This document shows positions 25,516 to 36,875 of a stretch of 64,000 nt of DNA, piece by piece (position 1 is the first letter of the stretch; every line of letters begins with the position of its first letter). The stretch covers positions 6,014,001-6,078,000 of the forward strand of contig NC_071328.1 of NCBI RefSeq assembly GCF_010183535.1, in the 5' to 3' direction. The DNA is from Caenorhabditis remanei. Its lineage: Eukaryota > Nematoda > Chromadorea > Rhabditida > Rhabditidae. A program made the translations under genes and the position numbers. The notes beneath the pieces are model-generated. The model ran no database searches. It saw only the letters and a program-made list of their open reading frames with translations, and was not told the origin of the DNA.

Positions 25516-28500
25516 ATGCGAATGTCCAATTCGAACACACCGCGCAAATTCAGTGAGAAGATTGCAATACTTGAACGGAAACAGAATGAGGAAAACACGA
25601 CTTTTGAGGATATCATGCGACAGGTAAGGGGGCGGGACTTGAAATGGGCATCCGAACAAACGCACAGACTCTAACATTTTTAAAAAATATTTTCAGGTGC
25701 AATCGATCACACATCATCCGACGGATTCATCAGGTTCCTCGACGACCACTGCACCTATCTCCATCCCTCAACAAGGAGGACTCCTCCCCCCTCAACAGCC
25801 GTGGGGACACAATCTCGGAGGATCCCTTCCGAACGTCCATCAGATGCCCTCTTACTCCCCTCCGCAATGGCCACCGAACTGGCAACACGAGGCGATGCAC
25901 AGGCCTATGGTAAGAGATTTTGGATGCTATGATTCGCAGTAAAACTCCATATTTTTGTAGCAAGGCCATCGGAGTCGATCACCAGAGGATCACATGATCG
26001 GAAGTGCCTCCGGGTCTCCATCCCATCACTATCATCCGTATGGAATGAGGTCAAATGGTCATCATTCGAGGTCACCCGATAGGACACCACCCCATCATCC
26101 CCATTATGCACCATATGGACCACCGTACAATCAACCGGGACAGTTGGTACCGCCCGAGTCATGGAATCAGTGAGCTTTTTAAACATTGGGTATTGATACC
26201 ATCCCAATCACATTCCAGAATCAACCGTGCCCGTTCGGACCCAGCCATCCACAACATGGGCGGTATGGTCCCGATGCACCATCCTCACCAACAAATGCCC
26301 ATCCACCAAATGCCTCATTACCTTCAAAATGCAATGCCGGGACCGTCTGGAATGATGCATCAATCACAATCCAATCAGCATAGTCCCCAAATGACTCCGC
26401 AGGGATCACAACAAGGATCGCCCGTTCAGATGCATCATCAGATTCCACCGCCACTTCAAATGGGTGGTACGCAACAGATTGGAGGCAATGGAATGTCGCC
26501 GTTACAGAGTCCGAATCATATGATGACGCCTATGTATGGGTGAGTTTTAGTAGATATTGGGAGGGAAGGACATACTTTTAAAAATTGCTGGTTGTTCTGT
26601 GTTGGATTCGGAAATGTAGGATAGATTCGTAGTTCCTTTTTTTTTAAAGTTCAAGTACGAACCAAATTTGTCAAAAAATTTGGAACGCTTCACGAATTTG
26701 CGTGTCATCCTTGCGCAGGGGCCATGCTAATCTTCTCTGTATTGTTCCAATTTTAGTATATGTTCTCGGAAGAACAAGATGTGATCAAGAGGAGGTTGTT
26801 TATATAAGGACGTCTTGGGAAGTTACCGACATCTCACGGGTTCCGCCCGTCACTGTGTAGACTATGGGAAAGGGGGCGGGGCGAAAGATAGTGTGTGTGT
26901 ACATGGGTGGGAATGGGGGCTCTTGATAAAACTGTACTTTTCGGTATTGAATTTTGAATATTTGGAATGGAAAGTTTCCCGAAATTCTGAAAGTCAGGAA
27001 CAGGAATCCGACATCATTTTTCAAATTCTTTCAGCTGAATCCCTTTTTTCAAAGTTTTTCAATCTAAATTTAGCAGTTGTCTAATTCGAAAGTTCAGAAT
27101 AGAAATATCCAGAATTCGGAAATAATTTTGAAAAACCGAAATCTAGGCTCTAGAATACTCACTCCAGTCGAATATCTGTAAGTTTCTTCGTTCAAGAAGT
27201 CTGGATTAAAAATGTTTTGGTACTCGTTAAGAGTCATGGAAATCTGCATAGCTGCTTCTGAAAAGACAAAATTTATTTTAAAATTGAGAGCCCATTTCTC
27301 AAAGAATCTTTATTCCCATCCATATACACACACACTATCCTTCGCCCCGCCCCCTTTCCCATAGTCTACACAGTGACGGGCGGAACCCGTGAGATGTCGG
27401 TGACTTCCCAAGACATCCCTATATAAACAACCGCCTCTTGATCACATCTTGTTCTTCCGAGAACATATACTAAAATTGGAACAATACAGAGAAGATTAGC
27501 ATGGCCCCTGCGCAAGGATGACACGCAAATTCGTGAAGCGTTCCAAATTTTTTGATGAATTTCGTACATTTTCGGACGAACAGATACACAGACATTTTTA
27601 TATTTTCTCTTTGATTCTAATCACATTCATATATTATTATATTCCAGATATCACAATGGATCTCCTCTACATTCTCCGATGGACTCTCCTCATGCTTCAA
27701 CTCTAATGTTAGATGGATCAGGGACTCCTCACATGGAATTGAGTCCCCCCGGAATGCACGATTTCGATGCGGGAAGTCTACCGAACCTCCAAAATATTCA
27801 GAATTCTCAAATGCAACAACAACAACAGAATTCTGAATACACGAATGGATGTAATGGAGTGAATCATTCGAGTGGAGGCTCATCTGGATACTATCACACA
27901 CCCATTGGGCCACGTCATAGTACGGGAGCATGTGGTCCTCGGTTAGTTCCTGGACCTGCTCTGACTCCAGAATCTCAATCGGCACCCACGTCCCCACATA
28001 ATCAATTGGATCCGAATCAACCGCCCATGTGGCCGACGAGGACGTTCTCGAATTCACCGGAGGCGTTGGATATTCCGAAATTAACGATAACGAATGCAGA
28101 AGGTGCACCCGGGCATCATGTCGATTCGTACAATGATTTTAATGTAAGTTTTTTGGTCAAATTCGAAAAAAGTGTTACCGTGAAAGTTTTGTGAAAAAAA
28201 AACGAAAAACGAATCACAATTTTTACGACTTCACTGAAACTTTTTAAAAACGTGGGACAAGTGAAAAAACGTCGAGAAAAAAGAGAAAACTTCGGTGGAG
28301 CGAATAAAAAGATTTTCTGAAATCTATTAGTTCGGCAAAGTTCTTACAACTGCGCTCCACCGAAATGTCCTTGAAAAATGTCACTTTTTCTCTGAATCTC
28401 TCAATTTTGCACACAATTTTCTTCGGTGTCGGTAGAGCGCGGTTGTAAAAAGCGTGCCGTGATAATTATGATCTGCGAATTGCGTCTAGTACACAATATC

Positions 28501-28637
28501 TTACGAAACTTTCATAAAATTCAAATTTTCAGGACCTCGGACTCGAATCGCTAGAAAACGTGTTATGTAATGGTGGTGGACCGATTCCGAACAACTCATT
28601 CCACGATCCCGGCGGCACTCAAATGCTTCAGAATTAG
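25516..28637 (+). CDS. crtc-1: CREB-regulated transcription coactivator (CRTC/TORC)
   Basis: Six exons (25516-25623, 25697-25909, 25961-26169, 26219-26539, 27648-28143, 28533-28637) give 483 residues. CRTC proteins bind CREB and activate its targets; AMPK phosphorylation holds them in the cytoplasm and calcineurin releases them. The N-terminus carries the CREB-binding signature [23 protein letters not shown] (Ser79) and [10 protein letters not shown] (Ser183) correspond to the two AMPK/14-3-3 sites known in CRTC-1. IPKLTIT (exon 5) resembles the calcineurin docking motif, and the C-terminal [11 protein letters not shown] resembles the family transactivation segment. The middle is His/Pro/Gln/Met-rich and probably disordered. 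The start is the first ATG after a TTTCAG acceptor at 25447-25449; an in-frame stop just upstream excludes an extension through that exon. Introns host two U6 genes. Confidence 0.95.
26674..26775 (-). ncRNA. U6: U6 spliceosomal snRNA, copy B
   Basis: 102 nt on the minus strand that I read as identical to copies A and C. It lies inside crtc-1 intron 4 (26540-27647), antisense to the host gene. Its own TATA box and PSE-like block lie at 26799-26806 and 26818-26840, so it should be transcribed independently of crtc-1. Confidence 0.97.
26799..26840 (-). promoter_or_regulatory. U6 copy B promoter: TATA box and PSE-like element
   Basis: TATATAAA on the minus strand about 30 bp upstream of the U6 start, followed further upstream by the conserved CCCGTGAGATGTCGGTAACT block. 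Similarity with copy C continues past the GGGGCGGGGC box into a GTGTGTGT-containing stretch. Confidence 0.8.
27386..27427 (+). promoter_or_regulatory. U6 copy C promoter: PSE-like element and TATA box
   Basis: CCCGTGAGATGTCGGTGACT and flank (27386-27408) followed by TATATAAA (27420-27427), 31 bp upstream of the U6 start at 27451. Confidence 0.8.
27451..27552 (+). ncRNA. U6: U6 spliceosomal snRNA, copy C
   Basis: 102 nt on the plus strand with the same U6 landmarks (GTTCTTCCGAGAACATAT start, AATACAGAGAAGATTAGC, terminal T run). It lies in the same crtc-1 intron as copy B but in inverted orientation, about 100 bp before the exon 5 acceptor. Confidence 0.97.
28326..28466. repeat. Foldback repeat copy 1 (sister at 55602)
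   Basis: About 141 bp in crtc-1 intron 5. It begins ATTAGTTCGGCAAAG and ends GTGCCGTGATAAT, with internal arms TTCTTACAACTGCGCT and AGAGCGCGGTTGTAA in inverted orientation. A clearly homologous element lies at 55602-55743, so this is a dispersed non-autonomous element. Confidence 0.85.
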
Positions 28638-29402
28638 TATTATTATTACCTCCTTTTTGAGAATCCACGTGGAAATATAAATGCGCTCTATCGAAAAGAA
28701 TTTCCGCATTAGCTTTTAGATTTCGGTGGAGCGCATTTCCATTCATCCACGTGGATTTTTAAAAACTTGAAGCCCGCGAAATGTGAATTTCACCGAAAAA
28801 CTTATTCCCTCTCAAGAATTCCAACTTTCAAATGTGATATCCTCGCCCAAATTGTTTCGCTCCCAAAAACCTCCTCACGCATTTCACATTTCTCCACTTA
28901 TCCCCAATTTTTTTCTTTATTCTAAATTTGAATCCTTTTTATCTGAAAATTTGAAAATCAGACGTCTTCTGAACACTGAAAATTACTAAGTTCTCTTCTC
29001 ATCACCGCTCACTAATATTTGCATGTTTTTCAATTTTCACTCATTCAAATTCATATAAACTCGGTATTAAATCATGAAAAGAATGATTTCAACGTCAAAA
29101 GTCGGGAAATCAAAATAACTATTACACAGTATCGGGAACAAGGCAAGTGAAATGGGATCTTATTAAAATACTGAATCGCAAGAAGAGGACAAAGAGCTTG
29201 CGGTTAAACAAGAAAGCGTTATAATATAAGACAATTGCAAAGGAACTGAATAGAATATTATAACCATAAAACGGCTCGAAAAAGTCATACGGTTGGGAAT
29301 CATGGGAATAATTTAAAAAAGGGAATATATAAAACTCACTCTCGTGGATAGAAGAGCTTGATAAATGAAAAACGGGAATGAAAAAAGAAGAAACGAGTAT
29401 AA
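28638..29402. other. Region between convergent crtc-1 and the unrecognised disordered-protein gene
   Basis: Contains the crtc-1 3' UTR with a long hairpin (28662-28757) and the 3' UTR of the minus-strand gene. No other gene is seen. Confidence 0.6.
28662..28757 (+). repeat. crtc-1: Inverted repeat in the crtc-1 3' UTR
   Basis: AATCCACGTGGAAAT and ATGCGCTCTATCGAAA on the left are mirrored by TTTCGGTGGAGCGCAT and CATCCACGTGGATT on the right. This makes a long imperfect stem starting about 25 nt after the crtc-1 stop codon. Confidence 0.8.
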
Positions 29403-32400
29403 TTAATTTCGGTAATCTCGGTAAGCTCTATGCCTTTTGTCCTTTCTGTTATGCTGATCTTCATCATCATTACGGCGAGGCTTCTGGTTCTTGGCGTACA
29501 ATCTTCTATCCGTAAAATCTTCGTCGTCATCATCATTGTTACCACGTCTTTTATTTCCAAGAAAAGGAGGAGGTGAATTTGAATTTCTAAGTCTTCTATC
29601 TGCACCACGTTGTCCGCCTGGAGGCGGAACTGGTCGTGGCGACCCTCCTCCTCTGTTCGCCGCAGATGATGTTGATGGCTGGTTACGTTCTGGTAGATTG
29701 TGCAATCCTCTTAGAGTGGCGGAATGCTGAAATTTTCAGAAGTTGTATTTTATATTTATTTCATCGAAGGGTGTAAACCGCTGATATGTCAAAATGAATA
29801 AGTTGTAAGATAAGCATGACAGAGATACCAACTCAGATAACGATATTCCAACATCGGTGGACTCTATTAGAGAGTATTTGGAAAGATAATTTTGTCGAAG
29901 TACACAATTTTTGAAGTTCTAGTGATTTAAGATCACATTCATCAAGATATCGTTCAGTTTTGGATTCAGATAATTAGCATAATAGTATTCCGTTTACAGA
30001 ATTCTTTCAAAAACTGCCTGAAAAACTAAATTACCGTTGTCTCCACCGGAGGCTCCATATTTGATGTGTTCCGCTGGTTGGCTTCCGCTTCCTCCTGGGC
30101 TCTGAGTTTCTCCAAATTTTCCATTCTTCGCCTTTCACGTTCGGTCATAGTTTTTGGAGGAGGAGGTGTACTGCAAATTGAATGGTTTTTAGTTGGGAAT
30201 TAACAGCAAAACTAGGATTCTCCCGTTAATACACACTTACTCAATCAGCATACATACGCGGTTCCGTCCTGGTGGAACTTTGACTGTGGCTGTTCCTGCC
30301 TGTTGGAACTCATTCCGTCTCTGTTGAACTACTGAAAATGGAAGAACGTTGTAGAAAAAGTTTCCTGCTTTAGGAAGAGGATTCTTTCAGAATAACTTAC
30401 AATCAATCTCAGCCCTCGACGGAGTTTCCATACTCTTCGATCGACTTCTTGTTCGATACCGAACAGCGCTTCGGCTCTGTCTCCTCATCTCTTGAGGAGT
30501 CTGAATGGCGAGAGATATTGTTCTGAAAAATAGATCAATCGATATTTTGTATCCGGGGCGGTCACAACTTCTTCACAATTAGTAGTCAGTTTAGTTTCGT
30601 ATATTTTTTTAAAATTAAATTGCAATCTACCAAACTATTCTTTCTTGCTTTTTCTGGGACAAAACTGTTTATATGAATTTCTTGCTAAGAACAATGAGAA
30701 AGTTCAGAATCATTCAAGTCTTCATAAGCACTCACCCTCTTCCCTGATCTTGTTCCTTCCGATTGGATGACCTGCCACGTCGGGATGAAGTCGAATCTCC
30801 AGTGGGAACGTTCGAAGAAGTTGGTCCTGCCGTACCGCGAACTGGTGATGCATTTCGAGAAGTTGCTCTCGATGCAGCTCTAGACGTTGCTCTTGATGGG
30901 TTTCTCGACTGTGCTCTTGACATTGAACGTGTTGTCACTCCACCAGAGTATATCTGTTGACCACTGACTCCAGAGTCGGGTATTATAAGAGAAGGAACTT
31001 TTGTCTCTCGTCGAGTCGGTCTCGCATCATTGACTTCTGGAACTGGTGCAGGTCCAGGTCCAGGAACAAGAGTAGGAGCAGCAGGCTTTTGTAGGATTGT
31101 AGCACATTGTTGTAGAAGATTTTTGTCGATCGGCTTCGGCATCCAAGAACTTGGCTGTGATTGCTGTGGTGTCGATTGCGGAGCTGGACTCTCTGGAGGC
31201 GGCAATGGTGGCGGTGGATATCTCTGCCATTCGGATGTTGGTGGGGCAACCGGGTTTTGTGATGGAGGTTGACCATACGGATGATTGTCAGTTGGAGCTG
31301 AGGATTGACGCTGGGGCGATGGTACTGGCGATCTTCTATACAATGTTTCTTGTGGTTGTTGACGATTTGCATTATTTCGAGAATCTGGGCCATTCCTTCC
31401 ATAATTTTCATGACGTTGTCCTCGATCTCTTGGATTGGAATAGGACCCGTTCCTTTGAGAGCTTGAGGAATTCCAGCCTGAGTTTTGATGATTATCTTGT
31501 GGTCCGGTGGAGGAACCGCTGTTCCGATGGCGTTGATACGAACTTTGAGCTCCTCGATTATCATTTTGGAAATTGTTGTTCCAGTTTTGAGATTTTGAAG
31601 GAGTGTGCGGTCGGTGATGCTGTTGTGGTGGTGGAGGAAGGATATTCGGATCAAAATCAGCCCCTCCATTTGCGAACATGGGAGGATGCTCCATTGGATA
31701 TCCATTCCGTGGAAGCTGCTCCTGGTAAAATCCCGGCGGTCCCTGAACACTTGGATGATACTGTTGTGGTGGTGGTTGATTGTAAAATCCTGGCGGTTGC
31801 TGGGCAAATCCGGGCGGTGGCTGAGCAAATCCTAGCGGTGGCTGATGATATTGATGAGATACTCCGGGCGGTGGCGGTTGTTGATACCCTGCTTGTCCAT
31901 GTGCGCCTGCAGACGTGCTCTGTCGTTGTTGTTCATAAAACCCTCTTGGGTCAGCTTGAGACATCGGTTGTTGATGTGGCGGCTGATGCTGGAATCCAGG
32001 TATCCCCGATGATTGTGGAACGTTTGGTGCTGCTGGTGGAACACTTGGAGTCGGTTGTGAAGCAGATGAAATCAGATGATCCCTGTTGATAATTTTCGGC
32101 GGTGATCGTCTTGACCTATCACGGGAAACGGAACGAGAATGGCTACGAGAGGATTGTCGACTGTGTACATTAGATCTGCTATTATTATCCTCTTCGTCAC
32201 CGTAACCTGGCGTCCCTGGGACTCCATTATTCCCTGGTTGCATTTCAGCTTTTCTGGCAAGACCCCTTTTGAACTCATCATATTCCTCTCTCGTTGCTGT
32301 ATCAATAAATACATTTCTTGCTCGCCACAAATCGACTGTGTCTTCTTTTGGAGGGATGTTTACAATTAAGTCTTCTTTTCGAGGTCCGCAAACTGTTTTG

Positions 32401-32962
32401 CCATTTCTGTGTGTGTAGATTTGCGTAGCATCATAAAGCTCTTTGCCGCATAAAATACACGAGAACAGGAAGTCTTTTCTGAAAAATTGCAATTGTTTAA
32501 AATTATTGGCATCGTGCTTACAAGTGTTTTATTCACTTTTATTCAATTTTTATTTATGATTAGCTTTTGCAAGACCCTTTTTCGCCCTATTCCCAAAAAT
32601 CTTCGGAAGTTCTTAATTTTCTATCTTGTTATAGTTTTTTAATTGAAAATTATATGTTCTTGTTTGTTTTCTCACGCCCGGAAGAAATGTCCAACTCACG
32701 TATGTTCTGCGATGTGTACTTGTGTCTCTGAAAGGCTCCCAACATAATCGCAATATGACATTGCCCCCGTTTTTCTGAGACATTTAAAAAACTTCTTCGC
32801 CTCATCATATTGTGCAGATCTGGAACAAATAGAAATAAAAGGAACTGGTTGATAAAGAAAAAAGAGAAAAAACAACTGATAGGAAACTTACCGGAGCATT
32901 TGCCTTTGCTCACGGTCAGTCGGGTCCTCGTTTCTTTTCTTTATTTCTCGAATGTCCGACAT
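29403..32962 (-). CDS. Large mostly disordered protein with N-terminal Cys/His motif and RS/PQ-rich regions
   Basis: Seven exons (32962-32892, 32819-32700, 32478-30736, 30522-30401, 30331-30241, 30170-30035, 29726-29403) give 868 residues. I do not recognise the protein. The N-terminal ~100 residues look folded: a charged start (MSDIREIKKRNEDPTDREQR), a Cys-containing segment, then a CxxC...H...C cluster (Cys71, Cys74, His87, Cys94) suggesting a small zinc-binding module. Residues about 130-170 are Ser/Arg-rich. A long Pro/Gln/Tyr/Gly-rich prion-like region follows (many PPPGF and QQPPG repeats). There is a second Arg/Ser block (about 540-590), and the tail is acidic then basic. The composition resembles RNA-binding or nuclear-speckle scaffold proteins, but that is inference only. 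The start follows a TTTCAG acceptor a few bases upstream. Confidence 0.85.
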
Positions 32963-34316
32963 CTTTCAATCTCGGATTGTGGGATGTTTCCTGAAATAAA
33001 TAAAAACTATAGTTTATACAATAAAAAGAAAGAATTGATTGAACACGAGAAAATAAAACGAAAGGTTGAACAACAATGTTTCACAGACAAACGGCAAAAA
33101 GTGTATTATTGCAATTTTTCTGAAATTCTGCGAGAGAGCAGATAGTTGAAAATTTCTGATGAAAAAAAAATCGTTAAGCAGTTTAATCACGGAATGTGGA
33201 TTCACGGTAAACTACACGCAAGTCGTCATGAAAGTTCAGACAGTTAACCGTGGGTCTGAAATATTTAGCTATAGCTGCCGCGTATTTGAAAAAGTAAAAA
33301 AAATATATCACAGAGAAACACAGAGAGCGCACGAGAAATACGATATTTTGGCAATCTGTTGTTCTTAGAGGCGAACACATCTATCAATTACAGGAGGACC
33401 ATAGAAAGAAGTAAATGGTTATATCCTGATAATTGCTCTGGGAAGGGACAGAACTGCTATACATTTTTCTGTGGAAAGCAAAGATCTAACAACAGCGATT
33501 GTGCACTGCTAATCAAGATAAATTTAGTTCTTTTTTTACGAAACAGTAGAAAAGATCCATGGTAATCATGAAAACTGGAACTTTCGTTGAGTGCGATTCA
33601 TTTACAACATCGCCAACTCTTGTCTAAAACGGCAATCCTCTTTTTTTCTAATAAATATCATTGGGTCAAGAAAAAAAGGTAAAAAGTGCAACAGGTTCAA
33701 GCCTAAAACCGGTTTGTTTAACCCGGCGCCCTCGAACGTCCGGGGGCCCTACGCAGTTCTACTTGTGTCCCTTTTTTCCAGTGTGCCCCTTTTGAATAGG
33801 GAGGGGGAGAAGAAAACAGTGCGAATGGAGTGCGAGTTGAAATTGTGAGGAGAGAACGTCGCTATAACACGTGTTCTTATTCTTCTGCGTATCACTTTTC
33901 GGTGCAGTTCCTTTCTCTGGACCAATGGCAGCTGCCAAATAAAAAATTGTACGACTGCATCGCTTTTCAATAAGAAATGCATTTGATAGAAACGTTTCAA
34001 AGTTGCTTTTTCATTCGCAAAAAAAAAAACTGAAAATTGAGGGAGTCTACTTATGTTTCAACATGGCGACGGTATAATTGGCACCATGCCAGACCACTGC
34101 GGTAAAGGAGAGTCAATGATAAGAAAATATGATTAACATTCGTACTGGATAACGAGTGGTTTAAATCAGTAGAACCATACATTTATGGACTGATAAAAGG
34201 TTAGAATTGTTTATTTCCAAGACAATTTGAAGCAAAACTGGTAAAACGCAATGCAGAAGCGAGATCAAATGTTGATAAAAAGAGATGCATACAGAAAAAT
34301 AATTACAGAAAAATAA
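32963..34316. other. Intergenic region upstream of the disordered-protein gene
   Basis: Promoter and 5' UTR of the minus-strand gene ending at 29403, and the 3' UTR of the TTC5-like gene. A GC-rich patch (GGCGCCCTCGAACGTCCGGG, about 33725) stands out. No gene is supported. Confidence 0.5.
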
Positions 34317-35936
34317 TTATTTAGTTTGGGTAGAGGCTATTGCTCTGGCAAGAACAGATTCAGGAAGAGGAACTCCGTTTTTCTTGATTTGTGTAGGTGT
34401 GGCTACACGAATCCATTTCAACGAATCAACATGATTTGGCGGGTCAGATGGAATTCGGAGATTCTGGCAAAGTAAATATTGATGAAGTTTAATATACAGC
34501 AGGTCTCCATAAATATACGTTTATCTCAAATGAAGTGGTTTCTTTTACCTTGATCTCTCTGAAATCCGGTCTCGCTATCGTTACAGTATCCCCAATGACA
34601 AATCCAAAATTCGAGAGACAATTATAAATGGTGATACCGTAGACATCACCAGTAGCATCGACGCCGACAAGAGCGCTGTAAGTGATTTTTGTTTTTTGTT
34701 TCAGAAAATGTTCATTTCGAACTCTCTATTTCTAATTTGATTAATTTAGAACGCTTAGTTCCATGAACGTATTATCTTACACTGGAATCGTCTCGTCATG
34801 TCCAACACTTCCAATAATTTTCAGTCGAAATCCATCAGATGCACCACCACTTTTCTTCAATTCATTCACCATTTCTATCAATCTTTTCGGCTTCATCCTC
34901 CCTTTTTTGCCAACACAATCAGTAAATTTCACTAAATACTTTACAAATGCTTCAAGTTTTTCTCTCGTTTCCAACTCGTTTCTCCCGTCGTATTCAGCTG
35001 CTTTCTCCAACGATTCCAGTGCTTCATCATACTTCTCCATGAATTTCAGACAGGTTGCCATGTTAATATAAACTTGTGGATCAGTTCGTGATAATTCTGA
35101 ATTCGATGACGTGGCTGCTTTTTGATAGTTTTCGACAACTTTATCCAAATATTGTAATTCCACTTTCGCTGTACTGAAAAATGCATAGAATAGTCCTGTG
35201 GCGAAAGCGATATTGGCTGGACCGTGAGAAGGGTCTAGACGTCGGGCTTCTATTATCAGTTCCATTGCTCTCGTGCTGAAATGTTTGAAATTTTTAAGTT
35301 GGGCGAAAAAATTTTTACCGCATTTCCGTCTGAGCTGGTTCAGGATGGTCCAGCGCAACTAATCTCATCGCTACAGCAAGTGACGTTAGAATTGGAGCGG
35401 TCCGAGTGATTCCCAGTGCAATCTGAACCAAATTTTTTGTCGATTTCAGGTGATTTTTTGTTAAGAATATACACTTACTGTGAAACAAGACTGTGCGAAT
35501 TCTAAATCAAGTCGTTTCATAACACACTGACCCAATTCGTGCCATGTGTCCGCGTTTTTGGGATCTGAAATTTAAACTTTCAGAGGATTTTAGCTTTAGC
35601 AGTGCTAGACAATTTACTCATTCTAACAGCTTTGCTGAGCATTTTTTCTGCGGTTTCACTGTATTCTTCCAGCACATTATACAACTTCCCGGCTTCCGAT
35701 AGCAGGAAAGCTTTCTGATTGGTGTCGTAAGCACGATTTTGGTTGACTAGAGATGGGAGTGTGTTCTGGAAATTCTTCTTTGTTGAATGAAATTTAGATT
35801 TTTCAGATGAACAGACCTGGATATACTCCTCCGCTTTTCTGATGACAGCTAGCGACTCTTCTTCTTTTGTGGAAGTCGGATTATTTAGGAAATATCTTCT
35901 TTTATACATTTCTAATTCGTCTTTATATACTTCCAT
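34317..35936 (-). CDS. TTC5-like tetratricopeptide repeat protein with C-terminal OB-type domain
   Basis: Seven exons (35936-35817, 35765-35618, 35564-35479, 35422-35319, 35275-34781, 34675-34549, 34463-34317) give 408 residues, close to human TTC5 (about 440). In mammals TTC5 is a transcription cofactor (Strap) and the factor that recognises nascent tubulin for mRNA autoregulation. TPR-like helices run from about 40 to 270 (for example LSEAGKLYNVLEEYSETAEK and MATCLKFMEKYDEALESLEK). The last ~110 residues match the TTC5 OB-type region (VDATGDVYGITIYN, GDTVTIARPDFREIK, RVATPTQIKKNGVPLP). I chose the ATG of MEVYKDELEMYKRR; an in-frame ATG further upstream adds a Cys-rich segment that looks like 5' UTR. 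Intron 1 (51 nt) is in frame and stop-free. The gene is divergent from rpb-10 across 535 bp. Confidence 0.88.
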
Positions 35937-36471
35937 ATTTAGAAGCTTGAAAACTGACCGAAATTTACAAACAAAAAAATGCAAACACTTGTTAAATTTA
36001 CAGAGGGATACGGTAGACAATCTGTGCAAACACTGAAGATATGAAAGTGCACACCGTGTGCCACATTTTACGAGCATTCCGTTTTTATAAAGTTTTCTGG
36101 AAAACTAAAGTTTTTCTCCTATTTTACTGAAATTCTTTAATGTTTTATTTATTTTCATGGAAATTTGGACAGAAATCACACGGGGTCGTGTGTTTGGATG
36201 CTGATTGGAACTCTACACCTTCAGTTTTTCTATTTTTCCTTAAAATTTCCTAAACGTGAGAATTCGAAATGATTCAACTCGGTAGAGAAATTATTGAATT
36301 AATTTGGATGAAGTTGTTATCGATTTTTGATTAATACGCACTGAAAATAATATTTTTAAATCAATTTCACCCGATTGTTTGCTCTTCAGAGTAGTCATTT
36401 TCATTCAATCGCATTTCCTCTTCCATCCATTTTGTCTGATTTTTAATAATTTTTTAGCAGAATCACAAAAA
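35937..36471. promoter_or_regulatory. Shared intergenic region between the TTC5-like gene and rpb-10
   Basis: 535 bp separate the two divergent start codons, so both promoters must lie here or overlap. A TTTTAG acceptor-like site sits just before the rpb-10 ATG. No specific factor site is recognised. Confidence 0.5.

Positions 36472-36875
<404 letters not shown>

Noticed and set aside
31151..32089. 312-codon open frame on the plus strand
   Set aside because: It is antisense to the large exon of the disordered protein. Its Val/Asp/Leu-rich composition mirrors the Gln/His/Pro-rich codons on the real strand, and it lacks splice or start context.
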